From Deltaproteobacteria bacterium (GTDB taxonomy: Bacteria > Desulfobacterota > Desulfomonilia > UBA1062): DNA of 37,789 bases. Position numbers and translations under genes: made by a program. How positions within the stretch are numbered: the stretch's first letter is position 1; each line of letters opens with the position of its first letter. The notes under the pieces are model-generated. The model worked only from the letters and a program-made list of their open reading frames with translations. It searched no databases and was not told where the DNA came from. The stretch covers positions 1 to 37,789 of the forward strand of contig JAHDKO010000030.1 in the NCBI GenBank assembly GCA_018436855.1, written 5' to 3'. Positions 17,745-25,251 of the stretch are shown here, in pieces.

Positions 17745-17772
17745 GTTTGAGCGTGTCCAAGGCTTTCCCTGA

Positions 17773-18058
17773 TTAGAAACGAATGCGTCCGATCAATGGC
17801 ATGGGCCTTTCAGGGCAAGACATGAACCCGGTTGAAGCCGCAAAAGGCGGGGAATCCGGCCCCTCCTTATTATGTCCTTTAGAAGCGAATGAGAAAGAGG
17901 GATCAATGGTATGAACCTTCAACGTCAAGCCCTGGAGCCCGTGGAAACCTAAAAGCTTGAACGGGAATGTGATCCCACCTTCAAAGCCCTTCAACAAGCG
18001 GACTTTAGAAGGAGGATTCAATTGCACGGGAAGAAAATGGAAATGTGAACCCGTCCCC
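17773..18058. repeat. Tandem degenerate repeat, two clear copies and a partial third
   Basis: Copy 1 (about 17773-17866) and copy 2 (about 17879-17979) share TTAGAA-CGAATG, GATCAATGG-ATG, CCTT-CA, CAAG, CCCG, AAAAG and GGGAAT in the same order. A third, shorter piece (18004-18058) repeats TTAGAAG and then GGAAATGTGAACCCGTCCCC, close to the end of copy 2 (GGGAATGTGATCCCACC). The GTGAACCCGTCCCC end recalls REP-like elements, but the family was not confirmed. No coding frame runs through it. Confidence 0.5.
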
Positions 18059-18080
18059 GATTCTGTTTCCCAGACTTTGA

Positions 18081-18108
18081 TTGAATCAGAAAAAATTTTA
18101 TGTATTCT
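18081..18108 (+). promoter_or_regulatory. Candidate promoter of sppA
   Basis: TTGAAT (18081-18086) and TATTCT (18103-18108) are 16 bases apart in an AT-rich patch, 40 bases before the sppA ATG. A perfect 7-bp inverted repeat, AATCAGA (18084-18090) and TCTGATT (18108-18114), brackets the spacer, so a regulator could block this promoter. Confidence 0.4.
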
Positions 18109-18147
18109 CTGATTAGGTGCTTCTTTTTAAACAGAGAGGAGGAAATC

Positions 18148-19017
18148 ATGGAGAGAAGACTGCTCTTGTACACGGCTCTGCTCTTTCTCTTGAGCGGCTG
18201 CGCTTTTGTTTCTGTCGATCTGTCCAGCCTCACGCAGGTCCCTCCCTTGGAGGAACGTGTCATCCGGGAGGGATCGGGCCAGAAAATCCTGGTGGTGGAG
18301 ATCCTGGGACTGATCCGGACCACCGGATCACGAGACACCTTCATCCAGCGGCAGGGTACCCTGGAACGGCTCGATAATGTGCTTGAAATGGCACAAAAGG
18401 ACAAGAAGATCAGGGGCGTGATCCTGAAGATAGACTCTCCCGGCGGGGCATACACGGCATCGGACTTGGTGTTCAGGAGGATCCGGGAATACAAGTCTAC
18501 GCAGGAAATACCCGTGGTGGGCTGCATCGTGGACCAGGGCACCTCCGGGGCATACATGGCGGCCCTGTCCGCCGACTACATCGTCGCCCTGCCCTCCTCC
18601 GTGGTGGGAAATGTGGGCGTCCTGCTGCCGTCAATCAGTCTTGAAGGCCTGATGGAAAAGGTGGGCATCGACAACCAGACCATCACCTCGGGCAACCTCA
18701 AGGATGCCGGTACACCGCTGCGCGATATGACGCCAGAGGAATACGATCTCCTGAAGAGTATCGTCATGGAGTTTCACTCGAACTTCATATCCAGGGTGAA
18801 AGAAGCACGTCCGGTAACCGAGCAGGACATCGCGGTGTTCCAGGACGGAAGGGTCGTCACCTCAACGACGGGCAAGGCCCTTCACCTGGTGGACGAGGTG
18901 GGCTATTACGAGGATGCCCTCAAAAAGGTCGAATCGCTTGCCGATGTCGAGGACCCCTCGGTGATCGTGTACCGCCGCAAGGGAGAAAACCGGGGCGGAT
19001 TCTACTCCTGGCCCTGA
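18148..19017 (+). CDS. sppA: Signal peptide peptidase SppA-like serine protease (S49), lipoprotein-type N-terminus
   Basis: This 289-residue membrane-bound protease degrades leftover signal peptides. The catalytic dyad is visible: Ser 133 in QGTSGAYMAALSADYIVA and Lys 185 in SGNLKDAGTPLR. Their 52-residue spacing equals that of the short bacterial SppA form. The N-terminus (MERRLLLYTALLFLLSGCAF) reads as a lipobox with Cys 18, so the protein may be a lipoprotein rather than a TM-anchored enzyme. I chose ATG 18148 because AGAGAGGAGGAAATC stands right before it; an upstream ATG at 18100 has no such site. The next gene starts 86 bases on. Confidence 0.92.
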   Translation: MERRLLLYTALLFLLSGCAFVSVDLSSLTQVPPLEERVIREGSGQKILVVEILGLIRTTGSRDTFIQRQGTLERLDNVLEMAQKDKKIRGVILKIDSPGGAYTASDLVFRRIREYKSTQEIPVVGCIVDQGTSGAYMAALSADYIVALPSSVVGNVGVLLPSISLEGLMEKVGIDNQTITSGNLKDAGTPLRDMTPEEYDLLKSIVMEFHSNFISRVKEARPVTEQDIAVFQDGRVVTSTTGKALHLVDEVGYYEDALKKVESLADVEDPSVIVYRRKGENRGGFYSWP

Positions 19018-19103
19018 GGGAGCTGTTCCCCACCCAGGGTGGCAAAAACGCACGGCTCGTGGTAAGGCGTGTGATAAAGCTTCGGAAGGAATTTGAAAGG
19101 ATC

Positions 19104-19613
19104 ATGGACAGAAACGCCCGCATCGCGACCCTGGCTCTCTTCGTTGCCATGGCAGTGGCCCTGCACTGGATGGAGTCGTTCATTCCCCGGCCCGCCCCGT
19201 TTTTGAGGTTCGGTCTGGCCAACATCCTTACCCTGTGCGCCCTGTATACCTTCGGGGGGTTGTGGGCGATTGTCGTGGTGATCGGCAGGGTCGTTATCGG
19301 GTCGGCCCTCACGGGCAGCATCTTCTCGCCCATGTTCGCCTTTTCTCTGGGCGGCGGGCTCGCCGCGGCACTCACCATGTGGGCCATGCCCAAATCACTG
19401 TTCTCTCCCATCGGGGTGAGCGTGGCCGGCGCTGCGGCGCACATGTCTGCACAGCTCGCCATCGCCCTGTTTTTCGTCGCACACATCTCGCTGACCCATA
19501 TCATGCCCATGTTTCTCCTTGTATCGGTCGTTACCGGCGTGTTAAACGGATATTGTGCAATGTTGATCATCGACGTGATGAAGGAGCGTCAGAGGCACTT
19601 TTCATCGCCCTGA
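19104..19613 (+). CDS. Gx transporter family / heptaprenyl diphosphate synthase component I-like membrane protein
   Basis: This 169-residue, strongly hydrophobic protein has about five TM helices. It begins IATLALFVAMAVALHWMESFIPRPAPFLRFGLANILTL, the pattern of the Hpre_diP_synt_I/Gx transporter family, which resembles ECF-transporter S components. The substrate is unknown and the old 'diphosphate synthase' label is probably misleading. I prefer ATG 19104 (GAAAGG upstream) over an in-frame GTG at 19059. It follows sppA on the same strand and may share its transcript. No ECF ATPase or T component, nor the NusG-like partner often found with it, is nearby. Confidence 0.8.
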   Translation: MDRNARIATLALFVAMAVALHWMESFIPRPAPFLRFGLANILTLCALYTFGGLWAIVVVIGRVVIGSALTGSIFSPMFAFSLGGGLAAALTMWAMPKSLFSPIGVSVAGAAAHMSAQLAIALFFVAHISLTHIMPMFLLVSVVTGVLNGYCAMLIIDVMKERQRHFSSP

Positions 19614-19683
19614 CATGAGAGGCAACACGGTTTTTTAAGGCTAAGACCGGAAAGCGATAATTCAAGGAGCAGGGGGATTTTCC

Positions 19684-20988
19684 TTGACGACGATTGTTCC
19701 CACCGGAGGTATGGTCATCGGCAGGCACGGGCTGCTGAAGGCCTTTCTGAGCTCGTGCGTGGGCCTTGCCCTATACGATCACAAGAGCAAGCTGGGAGGC
19801 ATGCTCCACATCCTTCTGCCCGAGCCCGTGAGCGACGTTCCTGATTATCATACCTCGTATTATGCATGCACCGGGATTCCCACCTTCATCGATGCCATGG
19901 TCGAGCAGGGGGCATGCATCGATACCATGGAGGCGTTCATTGCCGGCGGGGCCCTGGTCGATTCCTTCTCCGTCCGTGATTTGAGCATCAATTTCGCCTA
20001 CAAGACCGTCGAGATCACGCTTTCCCTCCTGAAAAAGCACGGCATCGCCATCAAGACCCTGGAGGCGAGCGGGGTGAACCCTTTCTGCCTGACCTTCCGG
20101 CTCGACACCGGGGCGTGCAGCATTGAACCGATCCTGCTTGAGAAACCCGTGAAAGGCGTCCGGAAAAAGCCCATGGACAGGGAGACCATCGAGAAGACCA
20201 TAGAAAGGCTTCTCCCGGTTCCCCAGATCGTCTTCAACATCGCCCAGATGCTTTCCGACGACAATGTAGACATCAACACCATTGCTGCCGAGATAAAGAA
20301 AGACCAGGTCCTGAGCGCCAAGGTGCTCAGGATGTGCAATTCATCGTACACCGGGCTGCCCCGCAAGATCGCGTCGATCGACCAGGCCATCGTCTTTCTG
20401 GGCAGCAAGGTGCTGCTCCAGATGGTGATCACGGCCCAGATCGAAAACCTCTACCACTCGTCGGACGGCGGGTATTCCCTGTGCCGGGGCGGGATGTTCC
20501 ACCACGCGGTGGCAACGGCCCGGCTGTGCAAGGCCCTGGCAACGGCGCAGAAAAAGATCAGTCCCGACATAGCCTACACCGCCGGGCTGCTCCACGACAT
20601 CGGAAAGGTGGTGCTCGACCAGTATATCGACAAGATGCAGCCCCTCTTCTACCGGATGATCATCGAGCACAAAGAGGATTCCAGCAAGGTCGAGCAGGAC
20701 ATCATAGGCTTTGACCACTGTCAGGCAGGGCTCATGCTCGCGGAGAAATGGAATCTGCCGGATGTCCTCAAGGATGTCATATCCTTCCACCATGCCCCGG
20801 AGGTCGCCCGTGACAACAGCGAGATCGTGAACCTCACCTATGTGGCCGATGTTCTGACCAACAGGCTCCTGCCCGGACTGGAGCTGGAGAAGGTGGACAC
20901 CTCAAACCTTCAGGCAAGCCTGCTCGCCTTGGGCATCTTGCCCAGAAACGTCTACCGCCACCTGAACGTGCTGGCGGATCTCTACTGA
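19684..20988 (+). CDS. CheD-HDOD fusion protein
   Basis: This 434-residue protein joins two domains. Residues about 1-150 match CheD, the chemoreceptor glutamine deamidase: SSCVGLALYD with Cys 25 and GGMLHILLPEP with His 42, a 17-residue spacing equal to Cys 27/His 44 of Thermotoga CheD. The third CheD active-site residue (Thr) aligns with Lys 19 here. Residues about 175-400 form an HDOD domain with an intact HD pair (AGLLHDIGKVVLDQ). HDOD proteins act in signalling without a known enzymatic activity. The start is a TTG after AAGGAGCAGGGGG; an internal ATG at residue 10 would cut into CheD. No che genes are nearby. It converges on the Cys-rich gene with a 7-base overlap. Confidence 0.88.
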   Translation: MTTIVPTGGMVIGRHGLLKAFLSSCVGLALYDHKSKLGGMLHILLPEPVSDVPDYHTSYYACTGIPTFIDAMVEQGACIDTMEAFIAGGALVDSFSVRDLSINFAYKTVEITLSLLKKHGIAIKTLEASGVNPFCLTFRLDTGACSIEPILLEKPVKGVRKKPMDRETIEKTIERLLPVPQIVFNIAQMLSDDNVDINTIAAEIKKDQVLSAKVLRMCNSSYTGLPRKIASIDQAIVFLGSKVLLQMVITAQIENLYHSSDGGYSLCRGGMFHHAVATARLCKALATAQKKISPDIAYTAGLLHDIGKVVLDQYIDKMQPLFYRMIIEHKEDSSKVEQDIIGFDHCQAGLMLAEKWNLPDVLKDVISFHHAPEVARDNSEIVNLTYVADVLTNRLLPGLELEKVDTSNLQASLLALGILPRNVYRHLNVLADLY

Positions 20989-21251
20989 CCGTTCCTGTCC
21001 CTGGCCGCCCGGGCCAGCTCGATGATCTGGAGCAGCTTGGGCTTGGGGGGGGCGGCGATCCGGGACAGCTCTTCCTCTGAAAAGCTCCTGCTCAGAAAAC
21101 CCTGAATGTCGATCCTCCCGGACCAGCAGTCGACGATCTTCCGGCAGGGTAGCGCGCCGCCGCACTGCCTGCAGTAGGAGAACGGCACCGGGTGCCCCAG
21201 CATCGGGCACCGGGTGCTCAGTTCGTCGAATTCCACCGCGTGCTGCTGCAT
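20982..21251 (-). CDS. Small Cys-rich protein, putative metal-binding
   Basis: This 89-residue protein of unknown function has an N-terminal cysteine cluster (Cys 15, 27, 30, 36 and 42) in RCPMLGHPVPFSYCRQCG and PCRKIVDCW, which suggests a zinc or iron-sulfur site. A helical C-terminal part reads FSEEELSRIAAPPKP and LLQIIELARAARDR. Similar short proteins with 'CP.LG..V.F.YCR' and 'PC.KI..CW' occur widely in Desulfobacterota, as far as I recall. I chose ATG 21251 because GGAAGGTGG precedes it and its first base is shared with the trpB stop (TAATG). An in-frame GTG at 21257 is less likely. It is translationally coupled to trpB. Confidence 0.75.
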   Translation of the reverse strand: MQQHAVEFDELSTRCPMLGHPVPFSYCRQCGGALPCRKIVDCWSGRIDIQGFLSRSFSEEELSRIAAPPKPKLLQIIELARAARDRNGQ

Positions 21252-22639
21252 TACCACCTTCCGGACTTGACCATGGGGGCCTTGGGCAGGCCCTCCAGCG
21301 ACTTGAGCGAGGTCTTGAGATCCTGCTCGGGCAGGGGGTAGTCTATGAGCCTGCCGTCCATGAAGTTCGCGTAACCCACGAGGTCCATAAGGCCGTGGCC
21401 GCTCCAGTTGAACAGGATCACCTTCTCCTTGCCTTCCTCCTTGGCCTTGTTCGCCTCGTCGATGACCGCGGCGATGGCGTGTGAGGTCTCAGGGGCCGGG
21501 ATGAACCCCTCGGTCTTGGCCCAGATGAGCGCGCTCTGGTAGCAGTGGAGCTGGTCATAGGCCTTGGGGGTGAGAAGGCCCTCAACCACGGCCTGGCTCA
21601 CCAGCGGAGCCATGCCGTGGTATCGGAGCCCGCCCGCATGGATAGGAGGAGAAACAAAGCCGTGCCCCAGGGTGTACATGGGCAGCAGCGGAGTCATCTT
21701 TGCCACGTCGCCGTGGTCATAGGTGAAGGGAGCCCGCGTCAGGGTGGGACAGGAGGAGGGCTCTACCGGATAGATCTCGATCTCTGCACCGTTGATCTTG
21801 TCGGCCACGAAGGGGAAGGCAATGCCTGCGAAGTTGCTCCCTCCGCCGGCGCAGCCGATGACCACGTCGACCTTTTTCTCGCCTGCCTTGCTCAGCTGTT
21901 TCTTGGCCTCCAGGCCGATGATGCTCTGATGGAGCATCACGTGATTGAGCACGCTGCCCAGGGCATAGCGGGTCTGGCCGCTCGTGTCAGAGACCGCCTC
22001 TTCAATGGCCTCGCTGATGGCAATGCCGAGGCTCCCCGGGGTATCGGGCGTCTTTGCCAGGATATCCCGGCCGGCCTGGGTGTTCGGGCTGGGACTGGCC
22101 ACGCATGTGGCGCCCCATACGTTCATCATCAGCTTCCGAAACGGCTTCTGGTCGAAGGAGATCCGCACCATGTACACCTTGCACTCCAGTCCCAGGAGGG
22201 CGCACGCGAACGCCAGGGCGCTGCCCCACTGCCCTGCTCCGGTCTCGGTGGTGATCTTTTTGATGCCGAACTGCTTGTTGTACCATGCCTGGGCAACGGC
22301 GGTGTTGGGCTTGTGGCTCCCGGGAGGAGAAACTCCCTCGTCCTTATAGTAAATCCGGGCAGGGGTGCCCAGAAACTTTTCGAGATGCACTGCCCGGCGC
22401 AGGGGGGAAGGACGCCACCGGTAGAGAATCTCCAGGACCTCCTCCGGGATGTCGATCCAGCGCTCCTGGCTCACTTCCTGCTCGATGAGGTTCATGGGGA
22501 AAACCGGGGCGAGGTCCTCGGGCTTTACGGGATTCCCGTCCGGGCCCAGGGGCGGCTGCATGGGAGTGGGCAGATCTGCCGCGAGATTGTACCACTGGCG
22601 GGGAATCTCGTCTTCATTCAATAAAATCTTGGTGTTCAT
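21251..22639 (-). CDS. trpB: Tryptophan synthase beta chain, TrpB2-type
   Basis: This 462-residue PLP enzyme condenses indole with serine. The PLP lysine is Lys 110 in [10 protein letters not shown], the substrate loop follows as [17 protein letters not shown], and the phosphate-binding glycine loop reads GCAGGGSNF. The long N-terminus ([13 protein letters not shown]...) and total length mark the TrpB2 group, which often acts without TrpA. No trpA or other trp gene is nearby, so it may salvage free indole or use another substrate (inference). The ATG is preceded by AAGGAGGTTTCCC. Its stop overlaps the Cys-rich gene. A promoter candidate sits at 22789-22820. Confidence 0.95.
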   Translation of the reverse strand: MNTKILLNEDEIPRQWYNLAADLPTPMQPPLGPDGNPVKPEDLAPVFPMNLIEQEVSQERWIDIPEEVLEILYRWRPSPLRRAVHLEKFLGTPARIYYKDEGVSPPGSHKPNTAVAQAWYNKQFGIKKITTETGAGQWGSALAFACALLGLECKVYMVRISFDQKPFRKLMMNVWGATCVASPSPNTQAGRDILAKTPDTPGSLGIAISEAIEEAVSDTSGQTRYALGSVLNHVMLHQSIIGLEAKKQLSKAGEKKVDVVIGCAGGGSNFAGIAFPFVADKINGAEIEIYPVEPSSCPTLTRAPFTYDHGDVAKMTPLLPMYTLGHGFVSPPIHAGGLRYHGMAPLVSQAVVEGLLTPKAYDQLHCYQSALIWAKTEGFIPAPETSHAIAAVIDEANKAKEEGKEKVILFNWSGHGLMDLVGYANFMDGRLIDYPLPEQDLKTSLKSLEGLPKAPMVKSGRW

Positions 22640-22780
22640 GGGAAACCTCCTTGTAAGTTATCGTGTGCAGAGGGGAAGAACCCTCAGGCTCCTGCGTCCT
22701 TTCACCTCCTCTCCTTGCGGGAGAATCAAGGCCGGAAATGACACACCGGGAACCTCATCCCTGTCTGCGGGCAATCGCCG

Positions 22781-22800
22781 TGTTTCTTTTTATAGAAACA
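22781..22800. repeat. 7-6-7 inverted repeat over the trpB promoter
   Basis: TGTTTCT and AGAAACA flank a 6-base AT centre. The dyad covers the likely -10 region of the trpB promoter candidate, the right place for a repressor. It has the same 7-6-7 geometry as the dyad at 9250-9269 but a different sequence. Confidence 0.35.
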
Positions 22801-22820
22801 TACATGCAGGAGCATGTCAA
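22789..22820 (-). promoter_or_regulatory. Candidate promoter of trpB
   Basis: On the minus strand a perfect TTGACA (22820-22815) is followed by TATAAA (22794-22789). The spacing is 20 bases, longer than the usual 17, so the match is good in sequence but poor in geometry. It lies about 150 bases before the trpB ATG. Confidence 0.35.
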
Positions 22821-23051
22821 CAGAAAAAATGAATAGATTATCCCAACCTTACGGAATAACGAGGAACCCTGGGAAATATATCCTCAGCCCGGGATGAGAC
22901 AGGTAATTTCCAATAATCATTCCGGCCGAATCCGATCTGCTGACAGCGGTCATGCCGATACCCGCCGCATCTTTCCCCTCGCATACAGAAACGTGAAGGG
23001 TTCGCAGGGCCTGATCTCTTCCGGAAAGCCGCTGAAGCGGGCAGGATGTCC

Positions 23052-24362
23052 TCATGACTTGGGCACAAACCTGAGCTTGACGGGTACGCCCTCGAGCGAA
23101 AGCGCCTTTTTGAAGGAGCGGACGAGATAGCGGTGATAGCTGGGCTGGATGGAATCGGGAAAGTTCGTGACGATCCGGAACTCCGGCGGCACCGTCCCCA
23201 CCTGGTTGGCGTAAAAGAACTTGACCTGTCTTCCCTTGACCACGGGCGGTGTATATGACCCCGAGACATCCGCGAGAACCCGGTTGAGATGCCCGGTGGT
23301 GACCTGGGTGGTGGTCTTGGTGAAGAGCTCGTCGATGAGCGGATACATCCGCTCCACGTTCTTGCCGGTGAGCGCGGAGAGGAACACGACCCTGACATCG
23401 GGGATGAACTTCAGGGAATAGTGGACCGCCTCCCTGATCTGCGTGCGCATGCCGGGCTGAAGGAGGTCGCTCTTGTTCACCACCACCACGAAGGCCCTGC
23501 CATGCTCGGCCATGATGCTGCAGATGCGCTTGTCCTGCTCGGTCACGCCTTCGGCCGGGTCGATGAGCAGCAGGCAGACATGCGAGAGGTTGACGTTCTT
23601 GAGCGAACGGAACACGCTCTCCCGCTCCAGCATGTCCTGGATGCGCGATTTCCGCCTGATGCCGGCCGTGTCCACGAACACATAGTCCCTTCCCCCGTGG
23701 CTCACCCGGATATCGACATAATCCCTGGTGGTTCCGGCCACGGGCGACACAATGGCCCGGTTCTCTCCGATGATCCGGTTGAGCAGCAGCGACTTGCCCA
23801 CGTTTGGCCGCCCGAGAATGCTCACCCTGATGGCATCGGTCTCGTGCTCCAGGTCTGTGCCGGGTAAGGCCTGCACGACCTGCCCGATCCGCTCTTTCAA
23901 GAGCTTGAGCCCGGTCTTCTTCCGTGCCGAAATCTCAATGAAGTCCTGGAGACCGAGCTCATAGAGCACGGCCGAGGTCGCGCTCCCGTGCGGGTCGTCC
24001 ACCTTGTTGGCGACATAGATCACCGGCACCGGGGATTCTCTCAGGACGCGCACCAGCTCGCGGTCGTCGGCGGTCAACTCGGAGAGCACGTCGAACATGC
24101 ACACGATGAGGTCGGATTCATGGATCGCCAGCATGGTCTGTTCGAACATGTGCCGGGAGAAATCCCCTTCGCCCGTGGTGTCGAAACCCCCGGTGTCCAC
24201 GAGGTCGGCTTCAATGCCCCCGTCCAGAGACAGCCTGCCGTAGATCCGGTCCCGGGTGATCCCCCGCTCGGGCCCTACGATGGCCCGGTTCTGTCCCACC
24301 AGGTCGTTGAACAGGGTGGACTTCCCCACATTGGGTCTTCCGACAATGGCGACAACCGGCAT
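23052..24362 (-). CDS. der: Ribosome-assembly GTPase Der (EngA)
   Basis: This 436-residue protein has two tandem GTPase domains followed by a KH-like domain, the unique Der layout. The first P-loop is GRPNVGKSTLFN (about 7-18) and the second is GRPNVGKSLLLN (about 182-193). NKVD and NKSD guanine-specificity motifs are present in the respective domains. Der is essential for 50S subunit maturation. The start shares one base with the era stop (TAATG), so the two GTPases are translationally coupled. It is the last gene of the surE-to-der run. Confidence 0.97.
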   Translation of the reverse strand: MPVVAIVGRPNVGKSTLFNDLVGQNRAIVGPERGITRDRIYGRLSLDGGIEADLVDTGGFDTTGEGDFSRHMFEQTMLAIHESDLIVCMFDVLSELTADDRELVRVLRESPVPVIYVANKVDDPHGSATSAVLYELGLQDFIEISARKKTGLKLLKERIGQVVQALPGTDLEHETDAIRVSILGRPNVGKSLLLNRIIGENRAIVSPVAGTTRDYVDIRVSHGGRDYVFVDTAGIRRKSRIQDMLERESVFRSLKNVNLSHVCLLLIDPAEGVTEQDKRICSIMAEHGRAFVVVVNKSDLLQPGMRTQIREAVHYSLKFIPDVRVVFLSALTGKNVERMYPLIDELFTKTTTQVTTGHLNRVLADVSGSYTPPVVKGRQVKFFYANQVGTVPPEFRIVTNFPDSIQPSYHRYLVRSFKKALSLEGVPVKLRFVPKS

Positions 24363-25249
24363 TACTTGTATCCCAGCTCCTTCAGACGCGCGGGCTTCTT
24401 GGTCCAGTCTTTGGTAACCTTCACGAACAGTTCGAGAAACACCCGGGTGCCCAGAAGCCTCTGGATATCCATCCTCGCCTGTTTTCCGATCTCTTTCAAC
24501 ATCTTTCCGCCCGCGCCGATCACAATGCCCTTCTGGGACGGCCGTTCCACGTGAATGGCGGCACTGATATAGGTGGGCTCGCCTTCCCGGAACTCCTCCA
24601 CCTCCACGGCCGTTGCATAGGGGATCTCCTTGCTCGTCAGGGTGAACACCTTCTCGCGGATGAGCTCCTGGCAGAGAAATCGCAGGCTCGCATCGGTGAT
24701 CATGTCGTCGGGGAAGAACCTGGGCCCTTCCGGCAGCAGGCTCTTGAGCCCGGCAAGCAGCTCCGTGATGCCGTCGCCTGTGAGGGAGGAAACAGCATAC
24801 GCACTCCTGAAAGCCCCCACGGAGCCGAGCAGGCCGAGCCTTTTCTCCCGCTCTTCCTCGGGAATCAGATCGGCCTTGTTCAGGACAAGAACCGCGTCCT
24901 TTCCCAACGTGCCGACATGGGCCATCACCCGGGAGAGTTTTTCGACGGTTTCCTCAGGGCTTGCCATGACCATGGCGATATCGGCATCGGAGATCGTGCT
25001 CAGCGCCTTCTCGACCATGTACTGGTTCAGCGCCTTTCCGGCCTCGTGGATGCCCGGGGTATCCAGGAAGATGATCTGGGCGTCCTCGGTGTCGTAGATC
25101 CCTAAGATACGGTCTCTGGTGGTCTGGGGCCTGCTGGCCGTAATGGAGATCTTGGAGCCGATGACCCGGTTCAGGAAGGTGGACTTCCCGACATTGGGCC
25201 TTCCCACGATCGCAATAAAGCCTGATCTGATGATGCCGGCGTGTTCCAT
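24362..25249 (-). CDS. era: GTPase Era, 30S ribosome assembly
   Basis: This 295-residue protein has an N-terminal GTPase domain (P-loop GRPNVGKSTFLN, DTPGIHEAG, LNKADL) and a C-terminal KH RNA-binding domain (GAGGKMLKEIGKQARMDIQ). Era binds the 3' end of 16S rRNA during 30S maturation. I chose ATG 25249 because it follows the kinase stop by 2 bases and gives the usual MEHAG-type start; an upstream start at 25285 would lie inside the kinase gene. In many bacteria era directly follows rnc. Here three other genes stand between them. Confidence 0.96.
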   Translation of the reverse strand: MEHAGIIRSGFIAIVGRPNVGKSTFLNRVIGSKISITASRPQTTRDRILGIYDTEDAQIIFLDTPGIHEAGKALNQYMVEKALSTISDADIAMVMASPEETVEKLSRVMAHVGTLGKDAVLVLNKADLIPEEEREKRLGLLGSVGAFRSAYAVSSLTGDGITELLAGLKSLLPEGPRFFPDDMITDASLRFLCQELIREKVFTLTSKEIPYATAVEVEEFREGEPTYISAAIHVERPSQKGIVIGAGGKMLKEIGKQARMDIQRLLGTRVFLELFVKVTKDWTKKPARLKELGYK

Positions 25250-25251
25250 TA

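Larger units (their letters stand above)
17636..18147. other. 512-bp spacer with dyads and degenerate repeats
   Basis: I see no gene. From left to right there is a short palindrome CACCTCAGAGGTG (about 17690-17702), a long dyad at 17703-17744, degenerate direct repeats at 17773-18058 and a promoter candidate for sppA (each of the last three listed). Base composition is more AT-rich than in the flanking genes. Confidence 0.55.
22640..23051. other. 412-bp spacer between der and trpB
   Basis: I see no gene. The trpB side carries a minus-strand promoter candidate and a 7-6-7 dyad (both listed) with a leader of about 140 bases rich in purines and pyrimidine blocks. The der side has only a short CCGCT/AGCGG hairpin just past the der stop. 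No leader peptide with tandem Trp codons was seen. Confidence 0.45.
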
